Assembly: GCF_018919205.1 (NCBI RefSeq)
Contig: NZ_JAHLQN010000001.1
Location: 930,001-994,000 of the forward strand
DNA from: Dysosmobacter acutus
Lineage (GTDB): Bacteria > Bacillota > Clostridia > Oscillospirales > Oscillospiraceae
Length of the DNA: 64,000 nt
Direction: 5' to 3'
A program made the translations under genes and the position numbers. Below the pieces are notes generated by a model, which made no database searches, was not told the origin of the DNA, and saw only the letters and a list, made by a program, of their open reading frames with translations. Positions 17,398 to 24,813 of the stretch are shown here, in pieces. Numbering within the stretch: position 1 is the stretch's first letter; each line of letters starts with the position of its first letter.

Positions 17398-17613
17398 ATG
17401 AATTACAGCAAACTTGAACTGCTTGAAATGCAGATCAGACACACTTAGGATTTGCGGCGCAGCCTTTCCAGCGAGCCGTCCGCAGAAACCCTTGCCGCAT
17501 GGCGTTTAGAAGATGCGCGAAATGAGATCATGCGGAGATACTACGCCCGACAGGAAGCGGGCGCAGAAGAAACACCGCACTTTACCTTTACCAGCGAGGT
17601 GAAGTTGAAGTGA
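17398..17613 (+). CDS. Small unknown protein with an in-frame TAG at codon 17
   Basis: 71 codons from ATG 17398 (GGAGG about 10 bases upstream) to TGA 17611-17613. Codon 17 is TAG (17446-17448): the frame reads MQIRHT-TAG-DLRRSLSS, then ETLAAWRLEDARNEIMRRYY. The helical, charged product would be 71 residues if TAG is read through and 16 if not. The stop overlaps the GTG start of the next gene, so translational coupling would require ribosomes to pass the TAG. Confidence 0.55.
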
Positions 17614-17750
17614 GCGACAAAAAGAAAGACAAAGATAAGAAGAAAAAGAAGAAATCTGTGCTGGAAGCAGAGATTCTATCTTTTATGCAGAAGAGCATGA
17701 AAACTGCTCTCGATTTGGCGTTGGACGATCTTTTTAAGGATTGGAAATAA
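17610..17750 (+). CDS. Small lysine-rich protein
   Basis: 46 residues from GTG 17610, overlapping the preceding TGA. A block of Lys and Asp (KKKDKDKKKKKK) is followed by an amphipathic helix (LEAEILSFMQKSMKTALD). It has no TAG codon. It is the last gene of the operon, directly before a terminator. Function unknown. Confidence 0.55.
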   Translation: MSDKKKDKDKKKKKKSVLEAEILSFMQKSMKTALDLALDDLFKDWK

Positions 17751-17753
17751 CAA

Positions 17754-17795
17754 GAGGCGGAAGCCGTTCTGAAAGGAACGACTTCCGCCTTTTTT
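17754..17795 (+). terminator. Terminator of the TAG-containing operon
   Basis: AGGCGGAAGCCGTTC pairs with GAACGACTTCCGCCT and is followed by TTTTT. About 150 bases without a recognised gene follow, up to the repressor. Confidence 0.85.
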
Positions 17796-17947
17796 CGTTA
17801 TCCTCCGCCTGACGGCAGACTTTTCTTCTGTCGAGAACAGACGCCAAACCCGTCATCCGAAACAAAAATGTCTCTCCGTGGGAGTTTTGCCCACCCGATT
17901 TCGGCAAGGGGCATCTGAAAAATTTTTGTCCCGAAAGGGTAGCCCCG

Positions 17948-18160
17948 TCATTCCGTGTTTTTGACAAACTCGATCAAGTCCCCCGGCTGACAGTCCAAAA
18001 GTAAGCAGAGCGTTTCAAGGGTAGCCCACGACACCATCTGACCGCTTCTCAACTTTTGGAGCATGGCTTCCCCCATGATCTTCTCTTTCCTGATTTTGTT
18101 TGTGTTGTAGCCAGTCTCTTTGAGCATGGCAAGCACATCAACCTTGTACTGCATCGGCAT
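17948..18160 (-). CDS. Phage-type XRE repressor
   Basis: 70 residues of a minimal Cro/C1-type HTH: YKVDVLAMLKETGYNTNKIR, a recognition part GEAMLQKLRSGQMVS and LLDCQPGDLIEFV at the end. ATG 18160 is chosen because GGAGG lies upstream of it on the minus strand; a longer in-frame version would include the ribosome site. It is divergent from the gene at 18429, with three palindromic operators between them, the standard layout of an autoregulated repressor. Confidence 0.8.
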   Translation of the reverse strand: MPMQYKVDVLAMLKETGYNTNKIRKEKIMGEAMLQKLRSGQMVSWATLETLCLLLDCQPGDLIEFVKNTE

Positions 18161-18228
18161 TGTTGTTTCCTCCCTCTGGGGCAAGCCCCGATTTGCAGAC
18201 CTCTTCCATTGTCCTTATTTTAGCACAG

Positions 18229-18323
18229 AATTACACCCATTTCAAGTGTCAATATTACACATAAAACAAGTGTAATATTTGTGCAGTTTGCGAATTGTAT
18301 TACACTCGAAAAAGGTGTATTAT
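18229..18323. promoter_or_regulatory. Three operator palindromes between repressor and divergent gene
   Basis: Inverted repeats of TTACAC/GTGTAA with a constant 9-base spacer: 18231-18251 (imperfect), 18252-18278 (perfect, ATATTACAC and GTGTAATAT), and 18298-18320 (one mismatch). The third lies inside a plus-strand promoter, TTGTAT 18296-18301, 17 bases, TATTAT 18319-18324, so binding there should block transcription of 18429. The first overlaps a minus-strand TTGACA facing the repressor gene. Confidence 0.75.
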
Positions 18324-18428
18324 ATAGACAGTTCAAGGGGGCGCGAAACGCATTCTCCGAGTAGGCAGGACGCGAAAGGAACTCACGCCGCGCTTCAAAA
18401 AAAGATAAAGATTACGGAGGAAACCACA

Positions 18429-18707
18429 ATGACTAAGAACGAAATGATTACCATGATCGAAACCATGAACAACTACGACGATCTGGCTGCCAAGGCGAAA
18501 GCCAAAGCCGATGCCATCCGCGAGGCCATCAAGGAAGAGATGGTTCGGCAGGACACCGAAGAGCTGGTTGCTGGTGCTTACATCGTCCGCTTTACCAGCG
18601 TGATCTCCAACCGCTTCGACAGCACCACCTTTAAGCGTCTGTACGCTGATCTCTATAAGGACTTCACCAAGCCCGTCAGCTCCCGCCGCTTCTCCGTGTC
18701 TTGCTGA
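18429..18707 (+). CDS. Small unknown element protein
   Basis: 92 residues from ATG 18429 (GGAGG upstream). A charged helix (DDLAAKAKAKADAIREAIKE) is followed by a beta-rich end (AYIVRFTSVISNRFDSTTFK). It resembles small phage/ICE proteins of unknown role. It is the first gene under the operator-controlled promoter. A perfect hairpin (18719-18746) without a T-tract follows and may stabilise the mRNA end. Confidence 0.7.
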   Translation: MTKNEMITMIETMNNYDDLAAKAKAKADAIREAIKEEMVRQDTEELVAGAYIVRFTSVISNRFDSTTFKRLYADLYKDFTKPVSSRRFSVSC

Positions 18708-18769
18708 CTGGAAAAACGCTCCACGGGCAACAGAAAGCCCGTGGAGTGAGAAAATAGGAGGATTTGAAG

Positions 18770-19081
18770 ATGTATATTCTGGAGGATTTATGGGAGGGGA
18801 AAATCACCCCCAGTGATAGAGGTTATCGAAAGGGGAGTCCGTATGCCGAACTGGTGCGGCAATCCAACGAAACCGCAGACATCTTTTATAAAGACCTTTC
18901 TGCCGTTGGAAAGAAAGCGTATGAAACCCATTGCGATCAACAAGGGCAGCTTGAAGATGTAAAGGACTGCGACACCTTTATCCGTGGTTTCCGACTTGGG
19001 GCAAGGATGATTTTGGATGTGGTAGGGGACTACGACTCCCCGATGCTCCAAATCAACGAAATGGATACGGCGGAGGACTAA
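18770..19081 (+). CDS. DUF6809-like small protein
   Basis: 103 residues. The layout ILEDLWEGKITPSDRGYRKGS at the N-terminus and FIRGFRLGARMILDVV near the C-terminus matches the DUF6809 proteins common on mobile elements of Clostridia; no biochemical role is known to me. ATG 18770 follows AGGAGG by 8 bases; an in-frame TTG six bases earlier is less likely. Confidence 0.7.
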   Translation: MYILEDLWEGKITPSDRGYRKGSPYAELVRQSNETADIFYKDLSAVGKKAYETHCDQQGQLEDVKDCDTFIRGFRLGARMILDVVGDYDSPMLQINEMDTAED

Positions 19082-19222
19082 CCTCCGCCGCCTCTTCAAA
19101 GTTCTTATAATCTAACAAATACGAACACCAAAAGCCAGACATTTCAAGGCATCGAAGCTGACGCGGCAAACAAACGAACTTGACCGCTGAAAATTACGAA
19201 CTTTTCTCTTCTGGAGGACACC

Positions 19223-19786
19223 ATGAACAAGAAAACAAAGGCTCTCACCACGGAGCAATACAAAGAAATCATCCAGACCATGAAAGAGGGTTTCTGCGGT
19301 TGCCGTCCCAATGAGCGTATCGCAACCGCCCTTGTTCTGGAGGGGAATTTGGGCTTGCGTATCAGCGATATTGTGAAACTCCGCCCCTGTGACATTGTTC
19401 GGGATGGAGACCGCTTCCGCCTTGAAATCGTGGAGCAGAAAACGGGCAAGCGGCGTGTCTTCACCGTCCCGCTGGTAATCGCTCAGTATGTCGAGAACTA
19501 CTGTCTGCGGAACGGTATCGGCAGAGAGGACTTGATTTTCCCCATCACGGAGCGAGCCGTGCAGAAGCAACTTGCCATCGTCTGTGACTATTTAGGCTTT
19601 GAGGGCATCAGCACCCACAGTTTCCGCAAGTGGTATGCCACGGAAATCTACAAAGCTAATGGTTACGACATCGCCCTTGTTCAGCGGCTCTTGCAGCACA
19701 GCTCCGCCGCCGTCACACAGCGTTACATCGGCATTGAGCCGCAGAGGATTGAAGCAGCCATTCAGGGACACGCACAACTCTTGTAA
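19223..19786 (+). CDS. Small tyrosine recombinase (catalytic domain only)
   Basis: 187 residues. Contains the tyrosine-recombinase set: first Arg in GNLGLRISDIV, Lys in the beta-hairpin region (EQKTGKRRVF), HSFRKW (His-x-x-Arg), LLQHSSAAVTQRYIGI with the second His and the nucleophilic Tyr. The arm-binding domain and most of the core-binding domain of a full integrase are absent, so it may resolve dimers, invert a segment or assist excision. The element's main integrase is at 22690-23901. Confidence 0.85.
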   Translation: MNKKTKALTTEQYKEIIQTMKEGFCGCRPNERIATALVLEGNLGLRISDIVKLRPCDIVRDGDRFRLEIVEQKTGKRRVFTVPLVIAQYVENYCLRNGIGREDLIFPITERAVQKQLAIVCDYLGFEGISTHSFRKWYATEIYKANGYDIALVQRLLQHSSAAVTQRYIGIEPQRIEAAIQGHAQLL

Positions 19787-19807
19787 TCTTTTCTTTTGGA
19801 TAGATGA

Positions 19808-19838
19808 ACAGGGAGCCGAAAAATCGGCTCCCTGTTTT
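19808..19838. terminator. Convergent terminator
   Basis: AACAGGGAGCCGA pairs with TCGGCTCCCTGTT between convergent genes, with T-rich flanks. It serves the recombinase and possibly the minus-strand gene. Confidence 0.75.
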
Positions 19839-19846
19839 ACTGAAAA

Positions 19847-21148
19847 TCATCGCTGAATCGAATAATATCGTTTGTATTTGATTGTTACAAGGTTCAAAAC
19901 ACCTGCATCGGTAAGCTCCTTCAAGGCAGCGGCAACAGTCTGTTCGTTGAAGAAACCCAGACTGGAAACATCCGAAGCGAGAATTTCAGATAGTTTCTCC
20001 TTGAGCATTTCATACACTTCAACAATGTCGGAAGCAGGATAGGTTTCAAAGTCACCACTTATGTCTCTTTCATTTGTGAGGAGTGAAAATGCCACTGGAT
20101 TCTTCGAACCCACAGTTACAAATTCAATAAATTTATAAGTAGCAATATAGCGGGCTGCCTTCTGCTTTGCCGTATATCCGCCATTTTCTCTGATGTCATC
20201 TAAGTAAGCTTTCTTTTTTAAGACTTTCTCTCTGTGGTCAGCAGGACTTTCTTCCAACGGATATTTCTCATCAATCTTTGCCTTTTCTGCGGCAATGTTG
20301 CTATTTGCTTTTTCTGTTATCTCTTTTTCAGCATTAACAAAAGATTGTTCTGCCGTATTACGCACAAGGTCATTGGCCGCCATTGTCGCTTCCAATTCCT
20401 GTAACCGTTGGGCAATCTCTTTCTTCCTTTTTCCCTTAAATAACCCCAGTCCAGATTGTTCCTCAACTAATGCTGTTTTCTCTGCCAACATTGTTTCATG
20501 GGAGTTTTTTGCGTGTTCTATCTTGTCTTCCAGTTCTTTCTTTGCCTTTTCAACTTCTTCGCGGAGTTGGGACAGGATTTTCTGCTCTGCCTGCTCGTAT
20601 TCGTTCCGCCGCGCATCTAACACGCTTTTTGATACCGCCTCCCATGCGGCTTGACGACCTTCAAAATCATACTCATCTTTTTCTAAAAGGGCCGCCTCAG
20701 CTTGAAGGATTTGATAATCCTCAATAATTGAATCAGCAACTATCCGCATGGTCTGGGTGCTGATTTCTTTCATTTTAACCGAGTGTGCTTCATTTGCTTT
20801 CGTTTCTTCGTCAGCTGCTCCGCTTTCAATATTGACATACTTTTTGGTAAAGTAATTCCAAGGCACGGAAATACCATATACCGTCAGACGATCTCTCGCT
20901 GCGGCACTCTGCACACCCGCATCAATAGCAAGCTTTTCGGCTTCATCCATGGGATAGGTCATGGTAAGGCCGCAATCTGGGCATCTATATACCAGTTGAG
21001 TTTTATTTTCAATTCCTGCAACAGCTCCACCAGTGCCGAGAACAACCGCACCAATAATTCCTTTTTTGTAATTGTATGATACCCCTCCTGCTTGGCTATC
21101 CTTTACGACATTAGGACTGCCGCAAGCTGCACAACGATAACGAGCCAT
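19847..21148 (-). CDS. Zinc-ribbon, coiled-coil protein of unknown function
   Basis: 433 residues. An N-terminal zinc ribbon (CAACGSPN, then CPDCGLTM) encloses a glycine-rich hydrophobic hairpin (IIGAVVLGTGGAVAG). A long coiled coil follows (about 165-320, with EEVEKAKKELEDKIEHAK), then a C-terminal domain ending in a winged-helix-like LKELTDAGVLNLVTIKYKRY. ATG 21148 is chosen over an upstream in-frame ATG because GGGAAGG is positioned for it. Lower GC than the chromosome. The layout suggests a membrane-associated scaffold or sensor; a defence role is conceivable given the nearby WYL gene but unsupported. Confidence 0.7.
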   Translation of the reverse strand: MARYRCAACGSPNVVKDSQAGGVSYNYKKGIIGAVVLGTGGAVAGIENKTQLVYRCPDCGLTMTYPMDEAEKLAIDAGVQSAAARDRLTVYGISVPWNYFTKKYVNIESGAADEETKANEAHSVKMKEISTQTMRIVADSIIEDYQILQAEAALLEKDEYDFEGRQAAWEAVSKSVLDARRNEYEQAEQKILSQLREEVEKAKKELEDKIEHAKNSHETMLAEKTALVEEQSGLGLFKGKRKKEIAQRLQELEATMAANDLVRNTAEQSFVNAEKEITEKANSNIAAEKAKIDEKYPLEESPADHREKVLKKKAYLDDIRENGGYTAKQKAARYIATYKFIEFVTVGSKNPVAFSLLTNERDISGDFETYPASDIVEVYEMLKEKLSEILASDVSSLGFFNEQTVAAALKELTDAGVLNLVTIKYKRYYSIQR

Positions 21149-21273
21149 TTTCGTAACCTTCCCTCTCTTGTTAGTTGATATCACAGTTGATATTGATATA
21201 GCAATCTTATTGTAGTATATTTCGTTCGTCTTTGTCAATCTATAATGAAATGTAGATTGAGAGGCGAGATGAT

Positions 21274-21456
21274 ATGAGCAATGAAACTTTAAAAATTAAA
21301 CGCCGTGGCGAAGATGGGAACAAGGTCATTACCGTCCGCATAAAAGAAGAGACCCTGACGGCGATTGATAAAGCCGCTGCTGAAAGCAACTATTCCCGAA
21401 ATGAGTTAATAAACATCATTCTCAGCCACGGAATCAAAAATCTTGAAATTGTATAA
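21274..21456 (+). CDS. Ribbon-helix-helix (CopG-like) DNA-binding protein
   Basis: 60 residues. The basic N-terminus and strand VITVRIKEET, then helices LTAIDKAAAESNYSRNELIN and IILSHGIKN, match CopG/Arc-type regulators. Divergent from the zinc-ribbon gene and upstream of the WYL gene, so it may regulate one of them. Confidence 0.75.
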   Translation: MSNETLKIKRRGEDGNKVITVRIKEETLTAIDKAAAESNYSRNELINIILSHGIKNLEIV

Positions 21457-21541
21457 GCATCAGGGGTGGGATATTCCTGCCCTTTTTTCTTTGCCGTGAG
21501 CATGGTATAATGGCGAAAAAGTAATCACGGAGGCGGCAAGC

Positions 21542-22618
21542 ATGGCATCACCAATCAAGAACAGCGACAAGGGCGGCAAGCGTCCCGGCCAGAAGTTCAA
21601 ATCTCTACTGGTATGGCAGTATCTTTTGAAGCACACAGACGATGACCATGCTGCCAGCTCCGAGGCCATCAAGGAGCATTTGCGGGAATACGGCATCACC
21701 GCAGACCGCCATTCCATTGCCCGTGACATTGACGCGCTAAACGAGCTTTTTGCTATCGACGCGGCAGCCGAGATTGATGATCGTGACCGCCTCAACTACG
21801 AAATCATCTACGATACCAGCAAACGAGGTTACAAAGTCGTCTGCCGTCCCTACGACTTTGAAGAACTGCGTCTTCTGGCTGAGTGTGTCCGCGCCTCTAA
21901 GTTCATTTCCAAGAGCCAAGAAGAACATCTGCTGACCACCATTGAAGACCTGTGCAGCGAAAGCCAGATCGAAGAGCTGCACAACGAAGTCTATCTTGTA
22001 GGCCGCAACAAAACCAGTAACAAGCACATCATGCGCTCTATGCTGAAAATCAATCGGGCAATCAAAGAAAAATGCAAAATTAGCTTTAAGTATCTGAAAT
22101 ACACCCTAAATGACCGCTCCACTCAGGTAGCCAGAAGAGGCGGAAAAGACTACATCCGCAGCCCGTACAAGCTGCTTATCAACGACGGCAATTACTATCT
22201 GTTGGCCTACGACAGCGAAAAAGAGGACATGAGAACATACCGCCTTGACCGCATGAAAGACGTAGAGATCAAGCATGAGGCGAGGGATGGGGCTGCCGTC
22301 TATGACAAAATCGACATGAGAACCTATACCCAGCGTGTTTTTTCCATGTTCGGCGGCGAAGATAAATTTGTCAGCATCCGTTTCACCAACGACCTTTTGG
22401 ACACCGCTGTGGAGCGTTTCGGCAACGGAGGAGAGGTTTTCTACCGTCCCGATGACAAAGGACACTTTGTTGTATCTGCCCACGTGGAGATCAGCAAGCA
22501 GTTTTACGCGTGGGTCTGCGGCTTCCACACAAAAGCCAAAATCATCAATCCCCCCGAAGTAGTGGAGGGCATGAAAAACTTCCTCAATGAAATCTCCAAC
22601 AGATACGAAAGTGAATAA
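21542..22618 (+). CDS. WYL-domain transcriptional regulator
   Basis: 358 residues. An N-terminal winged helix (LLVWQYLLKHTDDDHAASSE, ITADRHSIARDIDALN) followed by a WYL domain (about 140-230: KISFKYL, then RSPYKLLINDGNYYLLAYD and the YRLDRMKDVE stretch) and a WCX-type C-terminal extension. WYL proteins sense nucleic acids or nucleotides and are frequent regulators of defence or mobile loci. TATAAT lies at 21506-21511. Confidence 0.88.
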   Translation: MASPIKNSDKGGKRPGQKFKSLLVWQYLLKHTDDDHAASSEAIKEHLREYGITADRHSIARDIDALNELFAIDAAAEIDDRDRLNYEIIYDTSKRGYKVVCRPYDFEELRLLAECVRASKFISKSQEEHLLTTIEDLCSESQIEELHNEVYLVGRNKTSNKHIMRSMLKINRAIKEKCKISFKYLKYTLNDRSTQVARRGGKDYIRSPYKLLINDGNYYLLAYDSEKEDMRTYRLDRMKDVEIKHEARDGAAVYDKIDMRTYTQRVFSMFGGEDKFVSIRFTNDLLDTAVERFGNGGEVFYRPDDKGHFVVSAHVEISKQFYAWVCGFHTKAKIINPPEVVEGMKNFLNEISNRYESE

Positions 22619-22630
22619 AAGATAAAACAA

Positions 22631-22663
22631 TCCTCCAGAAAGTTGATACTTCTGGAGGATTGT
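22631..22663. terminator. Hairpin between WYL and integrase genes
   Basis: AATCCTCCAGAAG/CTTCTGGAGGATT-type inverted repeat between convergent genes, followed by TGTTGT on the plus strand; moderate as a terminator. Confidence 0.6.
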
Positions 22664-22689
22664 TGTCAAAAGTCGATGCCGTAGAGTGA

Positions 22690-23901
22690 TTAAAGCCGAT
22701 TAAGATTATCTTGTAAAATTTCAATACCCGTTTTGGAAACTGCGAGATAATAACGCTGAGTAACATGAATGTGACCATGCCCCATCTGATTGCAAAGCAA
22801 GTGTGTAGGTGTGTTCAGCTCCGCCATCATCGTGCCGTAAGTGTGTCGGAGAAAATGATACTTGAAATTGATGCCCAGCTTGCTTTTTATCTCACGGGAT
22901 GGGTATTTGAAAGAATTGACTGTCTGAATAGTGCCGTCCGGCAGACAATTCACCAAATCTGTGGAGGCAATTTTCTTTCCGTCCAGATCGTCAATAAACC
23001 GCCGCTTCTGTTCGCGTAAGACGGCAAACTTCACTTCATCTTCTGCCCGCCGCCGAGCTTTTTCCTCCAAATGCTCTTTGAGCGTGGGACAGAGGTATAT
23101 TGTCCGTTTGGAGTTGCGCGTTTTGGGAGGAATGAGTTTAATAAGTCCCTCTTGATACTGCATTTGCCTGTCAATGGTTATCGTGCCATTCTCTAAATCC
23201 ACATTCGACCATTTCAGCCCAAAGGCTTCATTGATACGCAGACCGCAATACCGCCCAAGCAAATACGCCGTTTCTGCATTTGTCCCCTTGAAGTAGTCAT
23301 CCAAAAGTGTGAGTTCCTCACGACTGAACGCTATGATGCTGGTATCGTCCTCTGTTTTCATCTTTGGCATCTTGATTTTCGTATCTTTATTAACGCAGAG
23401 TTTGTTATAGATAGCTCCGTCAAGGTAGTTTCGGGAATGAGCTTGACCAAAGATTAGGTAAAACATTTTCAAGAAATTTTCCGTGTATTGATAGGAATAT
23501 TCTGCATCATAATAGAGTTCGGAAAGGTAATCATTGGCCTCTGCCGAGCTGATTTCATCCACAAACCGCTTGCCGAATTTGGAGCAAAGATGATTGTCCC
23601 AAATACTGTCTTGCTTGCGGATTGTCTGGTAGGCTCTGTCTTTCCGCCCGTTTGCGCAGTATTCTTGATAGACTTCCTTTACCGTTTTTCTGACTACGGG
23701 CTTCGGCTTTCTGGCATCCTGCGCTAAAGCAAGGGCGGCTTGCCTTGCCTTTATAGCGTCTTTCTTCGTGCGGAGTGGTGCGCCGAATTCATCTTTGCTC
23801 CCTCTTTTGGAAATTCGCTTTCCATCCGTTGTGAAAGTGTAGCGAAAAGCCCAAAGACCATTTTCCAACTGAAATACACCCACATCATTCTGTCTTCCCA
23901 T
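22690..23901 (-). CDS. int: Tyrosine integrase of the element
   Basis: 403 residues, a full-length site-specific integrase: an N-terminal arm-binding domain (GVFQLENGLWAFRYTF), an SAM-like core-binding region, and a catalytic domain with RYCGLRINEAFGLKW (Arg), HFLRHTYGTMMAE (His-x-x-Arg), and MGHGHIHVTQRYYLA (His and Tyr). It starts about 190 bases from the right attachment copy. It should carry out insertion into and excision from the rubrerythrin 3' end. Confidence 0.93.
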   Translation of the reverse strand: MGRQNDVGVFQLENGLWAFRYTFTTDGKRISKRGSKDEFGAPLRTKKDAIKARQAALALAQDARKPKPVVRKTVKEVYQEYCANGRKDRAYQTIRKQDSIWDNHLCSKFGKRFVDEISSAEANDYLSELYYDAEYSYQYTENFLKMFYLIFGQAHSRNYLDGAIYNKLCVNKDTKIKMPKMKTEDDTSIIAFSREELTLLDDYFKGTNAETAYLLGRYCGLRINEAFGLKWSNVDLENGTITIDRQMQYQEGLIKLIPPKTRNSKRTIYLCPTLKEHLEEKARRRAEDEVKFAVLREQKRRFIDDLDGKKIASTDLVNCLPDGTIQTVNSFKYPSREIKSKLGINFKYHFLRHTYGTMMAELNTPTHLLCNQMGHGHIHVTQRYYLAVSKTGIEILQDNLNRL

Positions 23902-23904
23902 GCT

Positions 23905-24087
23905 GTTGCCTCCTAAAGTGCAAATTTAGGTGCAACATTTTGGGTTGCTATTTGCCAAGACTTACACACTGTGCAACTTTGGCTTACAAAATCTCTTGCC
24001 AAAAGTCGCAGATAATGATACAATTTCCTTAGAAACAAGCTGGAAAGGCTACACTTTAGTCACGAGCGAATGCGAAGTGACTAACAG
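23905..24087. other. Right arm of the element (integrase to attachment site)
   Basis: No gene seen. It holds TGCAAC at 23931-23936 and 23972-23977 and an inverted repeat TAGTCAC/GTGACTA at 24057-24083. These are candidate integrase or excisionase binding sites. Confidence 0.45.
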
Positions 24088-24156
24088 ATGGCCCGCGACG
24101 AAGCGAGACATGGCCGTGCCTTTGAGGGCCTGCTGAAGCGCTATTTCGGCAAATAA
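24088..24156 (+). pseudogene. Displaced 3' end of the rubrerythrin gene
   Basis: Codes for [22 protein letters not shown] then TAA. This matches the last residues of the rubrerythrin at 13725-14267 ([21 protein letters not shown]) but with different codons, so it is not a recent duplication. It is best explained as the original gene end, pushed away when the element inserted and supplied its own version. Confidence 0.8.
24118..24135 (+). repeat. Right attachment-site copy (attR-like)
   Basis: GCCTTTGAGGGCCTGCTG, the counterpart of 14232-14249 with one base different. Confidence 0.65.
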
Positions 24157-24212
24157 AGTGCTAATTGCTTAAAGCACTTTTGAGAGGATGGAGCATTGCT
24201 CCATCCTCTTTA
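24156..24212 (+). terminator. Original rubrerythrin terminator region
   Basis: Two consecutive hairpins follow the displaced gene end: AAGTGCT/AGCACTT with TTTT, and GAGGATGGAGCA/TGCTCCATCCTC followed by TTTATTT. They are probably the native terminators of the rubrerythrin gene before insertion. Confidence 0.7.
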
Positions 24213-24285
24213 TTTATAGATACATGTGGGATAGGCCAGTAAACCCCATCACTATTTTGAGAATCGGTAAGAAATAAGCTTGAGA

Positions 24286-24340
24286 TACAAAGATAAAGAT
24301 GAACGGTTCAAGGATAAAACCGTTCATCTTTATCTTTGTA
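24286..24340. repeat. 23-bp perfect hairpin overlapping the end of the XRE gene
   Basis: Arms 24286-24308 and 24318-24340 are perfect reverse complements around a 9-base loop. The right arm includes the last codons and the TAA of the minus-strand XRE gene. It is unusually long for a terminator and lacks a clear T-tract. Confidence 0.7.
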
Positions 24341-24641
24341 TTAAATGTTCAACAATTGTTTGGATCAGCTGCAAATCCTTTTCACTCAGTTGTTCCAATT
24401 CATTTACCACGTTTTTCAACAATGCGGGATTACTAATATTTTCATCAAAGAACTCAACCAGTGTAATTTGAAAATACTCACAGATGGCGAACAGCTCCGT
24501 CAGGGATGGGAGGGATTTACCTGAAGAGATGTTATTGACATATCCTCTGCTATGCCCGAGATCATAGCTCATTTGATACTCTGAAACGCCTTTTCTCATG
24601 CGGAGCTGTGTGATTCTCTCTCGGACAAAGTTTGTATCCAT
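24330..24641 (-). CDS. XRE-family transcriptional regulator
   Basis: 103 residues: HTH (VRERITQLRMRKGVSEYQMS, GHSRGYVNNISSGKSLPS) and a short helical tail with ELEQLSEKDLQLIQTIVEHL. ATG 24641 follows GGAGG on the minus strand. Divergent from the SPFH operon; several TTTTTAAAA-like sites lie in between (near 24693, 24727 and 24777) and may be its operators. Confidence 0.85.
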   Translation of the reverse strand: MDTNFVRERITQLRMRKGVSEYQMSYDLGHSRGYVNNISSGKSLPSLTELFAICEYFQITLVEFFDENISNPALLKNVVNELEQLSEKDLQLIQTIVEHLIQR

Positions 24642-24714
24642 CCGATCGCCTCCTTGTGTAACAAGGATAACCGTGCAACCATAAGAAATATACTTTTTAA
24701 AAACTTTAAACATC

Positions 24715-24743
24715 TTGATTAGCACTTTTAAAAATGTTATTAT
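24715..24743 (+). promoter_or_regulatory. Promoter of the SPFH operon
   Basis: TTGATT, 17-base spacer, TATTAT, about 70 bases upstream of the SPFH gene. Confidence 0.6.
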
Positions 24744-24813
24744 GGTCGTATAGATGTTAAAAAAATAAAAATGCCGTTTAAAAAACTTATATCTATGTAA
24801 GGGGTGAGACTGT

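Larger units (their letters stand above)
14233..24135. mobile_element. Integrative element inserted in the 3' end of the rubrerythrin gene
   Basis: About 9.9 kb lies between two copies of the rubrerythrin tail (14232-14249 and 24118-24135, 17 of 18 bases identical). A tyrosine integrase is transcribed away from the right boundary. TGCAAC-type repeats occur near both ends. Inside are a phage-type repressor with three operators, a second small recombinase, a WYL regulator, DUF6809-like and other small unknown proteins, and an operon with in-frame TAG codons. I see no relaxase, conjugation, capsid or portal genes, so it is a small satellite-like or mobilisable element, not a full prophage or ICE. 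Exact ends are inferred. Confidence 0.75.

Noticed and set aside
16134-17448. TAG codons as pyrrolysine sites
   Set aside because: Pyrrolysine is confined to methylamine methyltransferases and few others; these products are not related, and no pyl genes are in the window.
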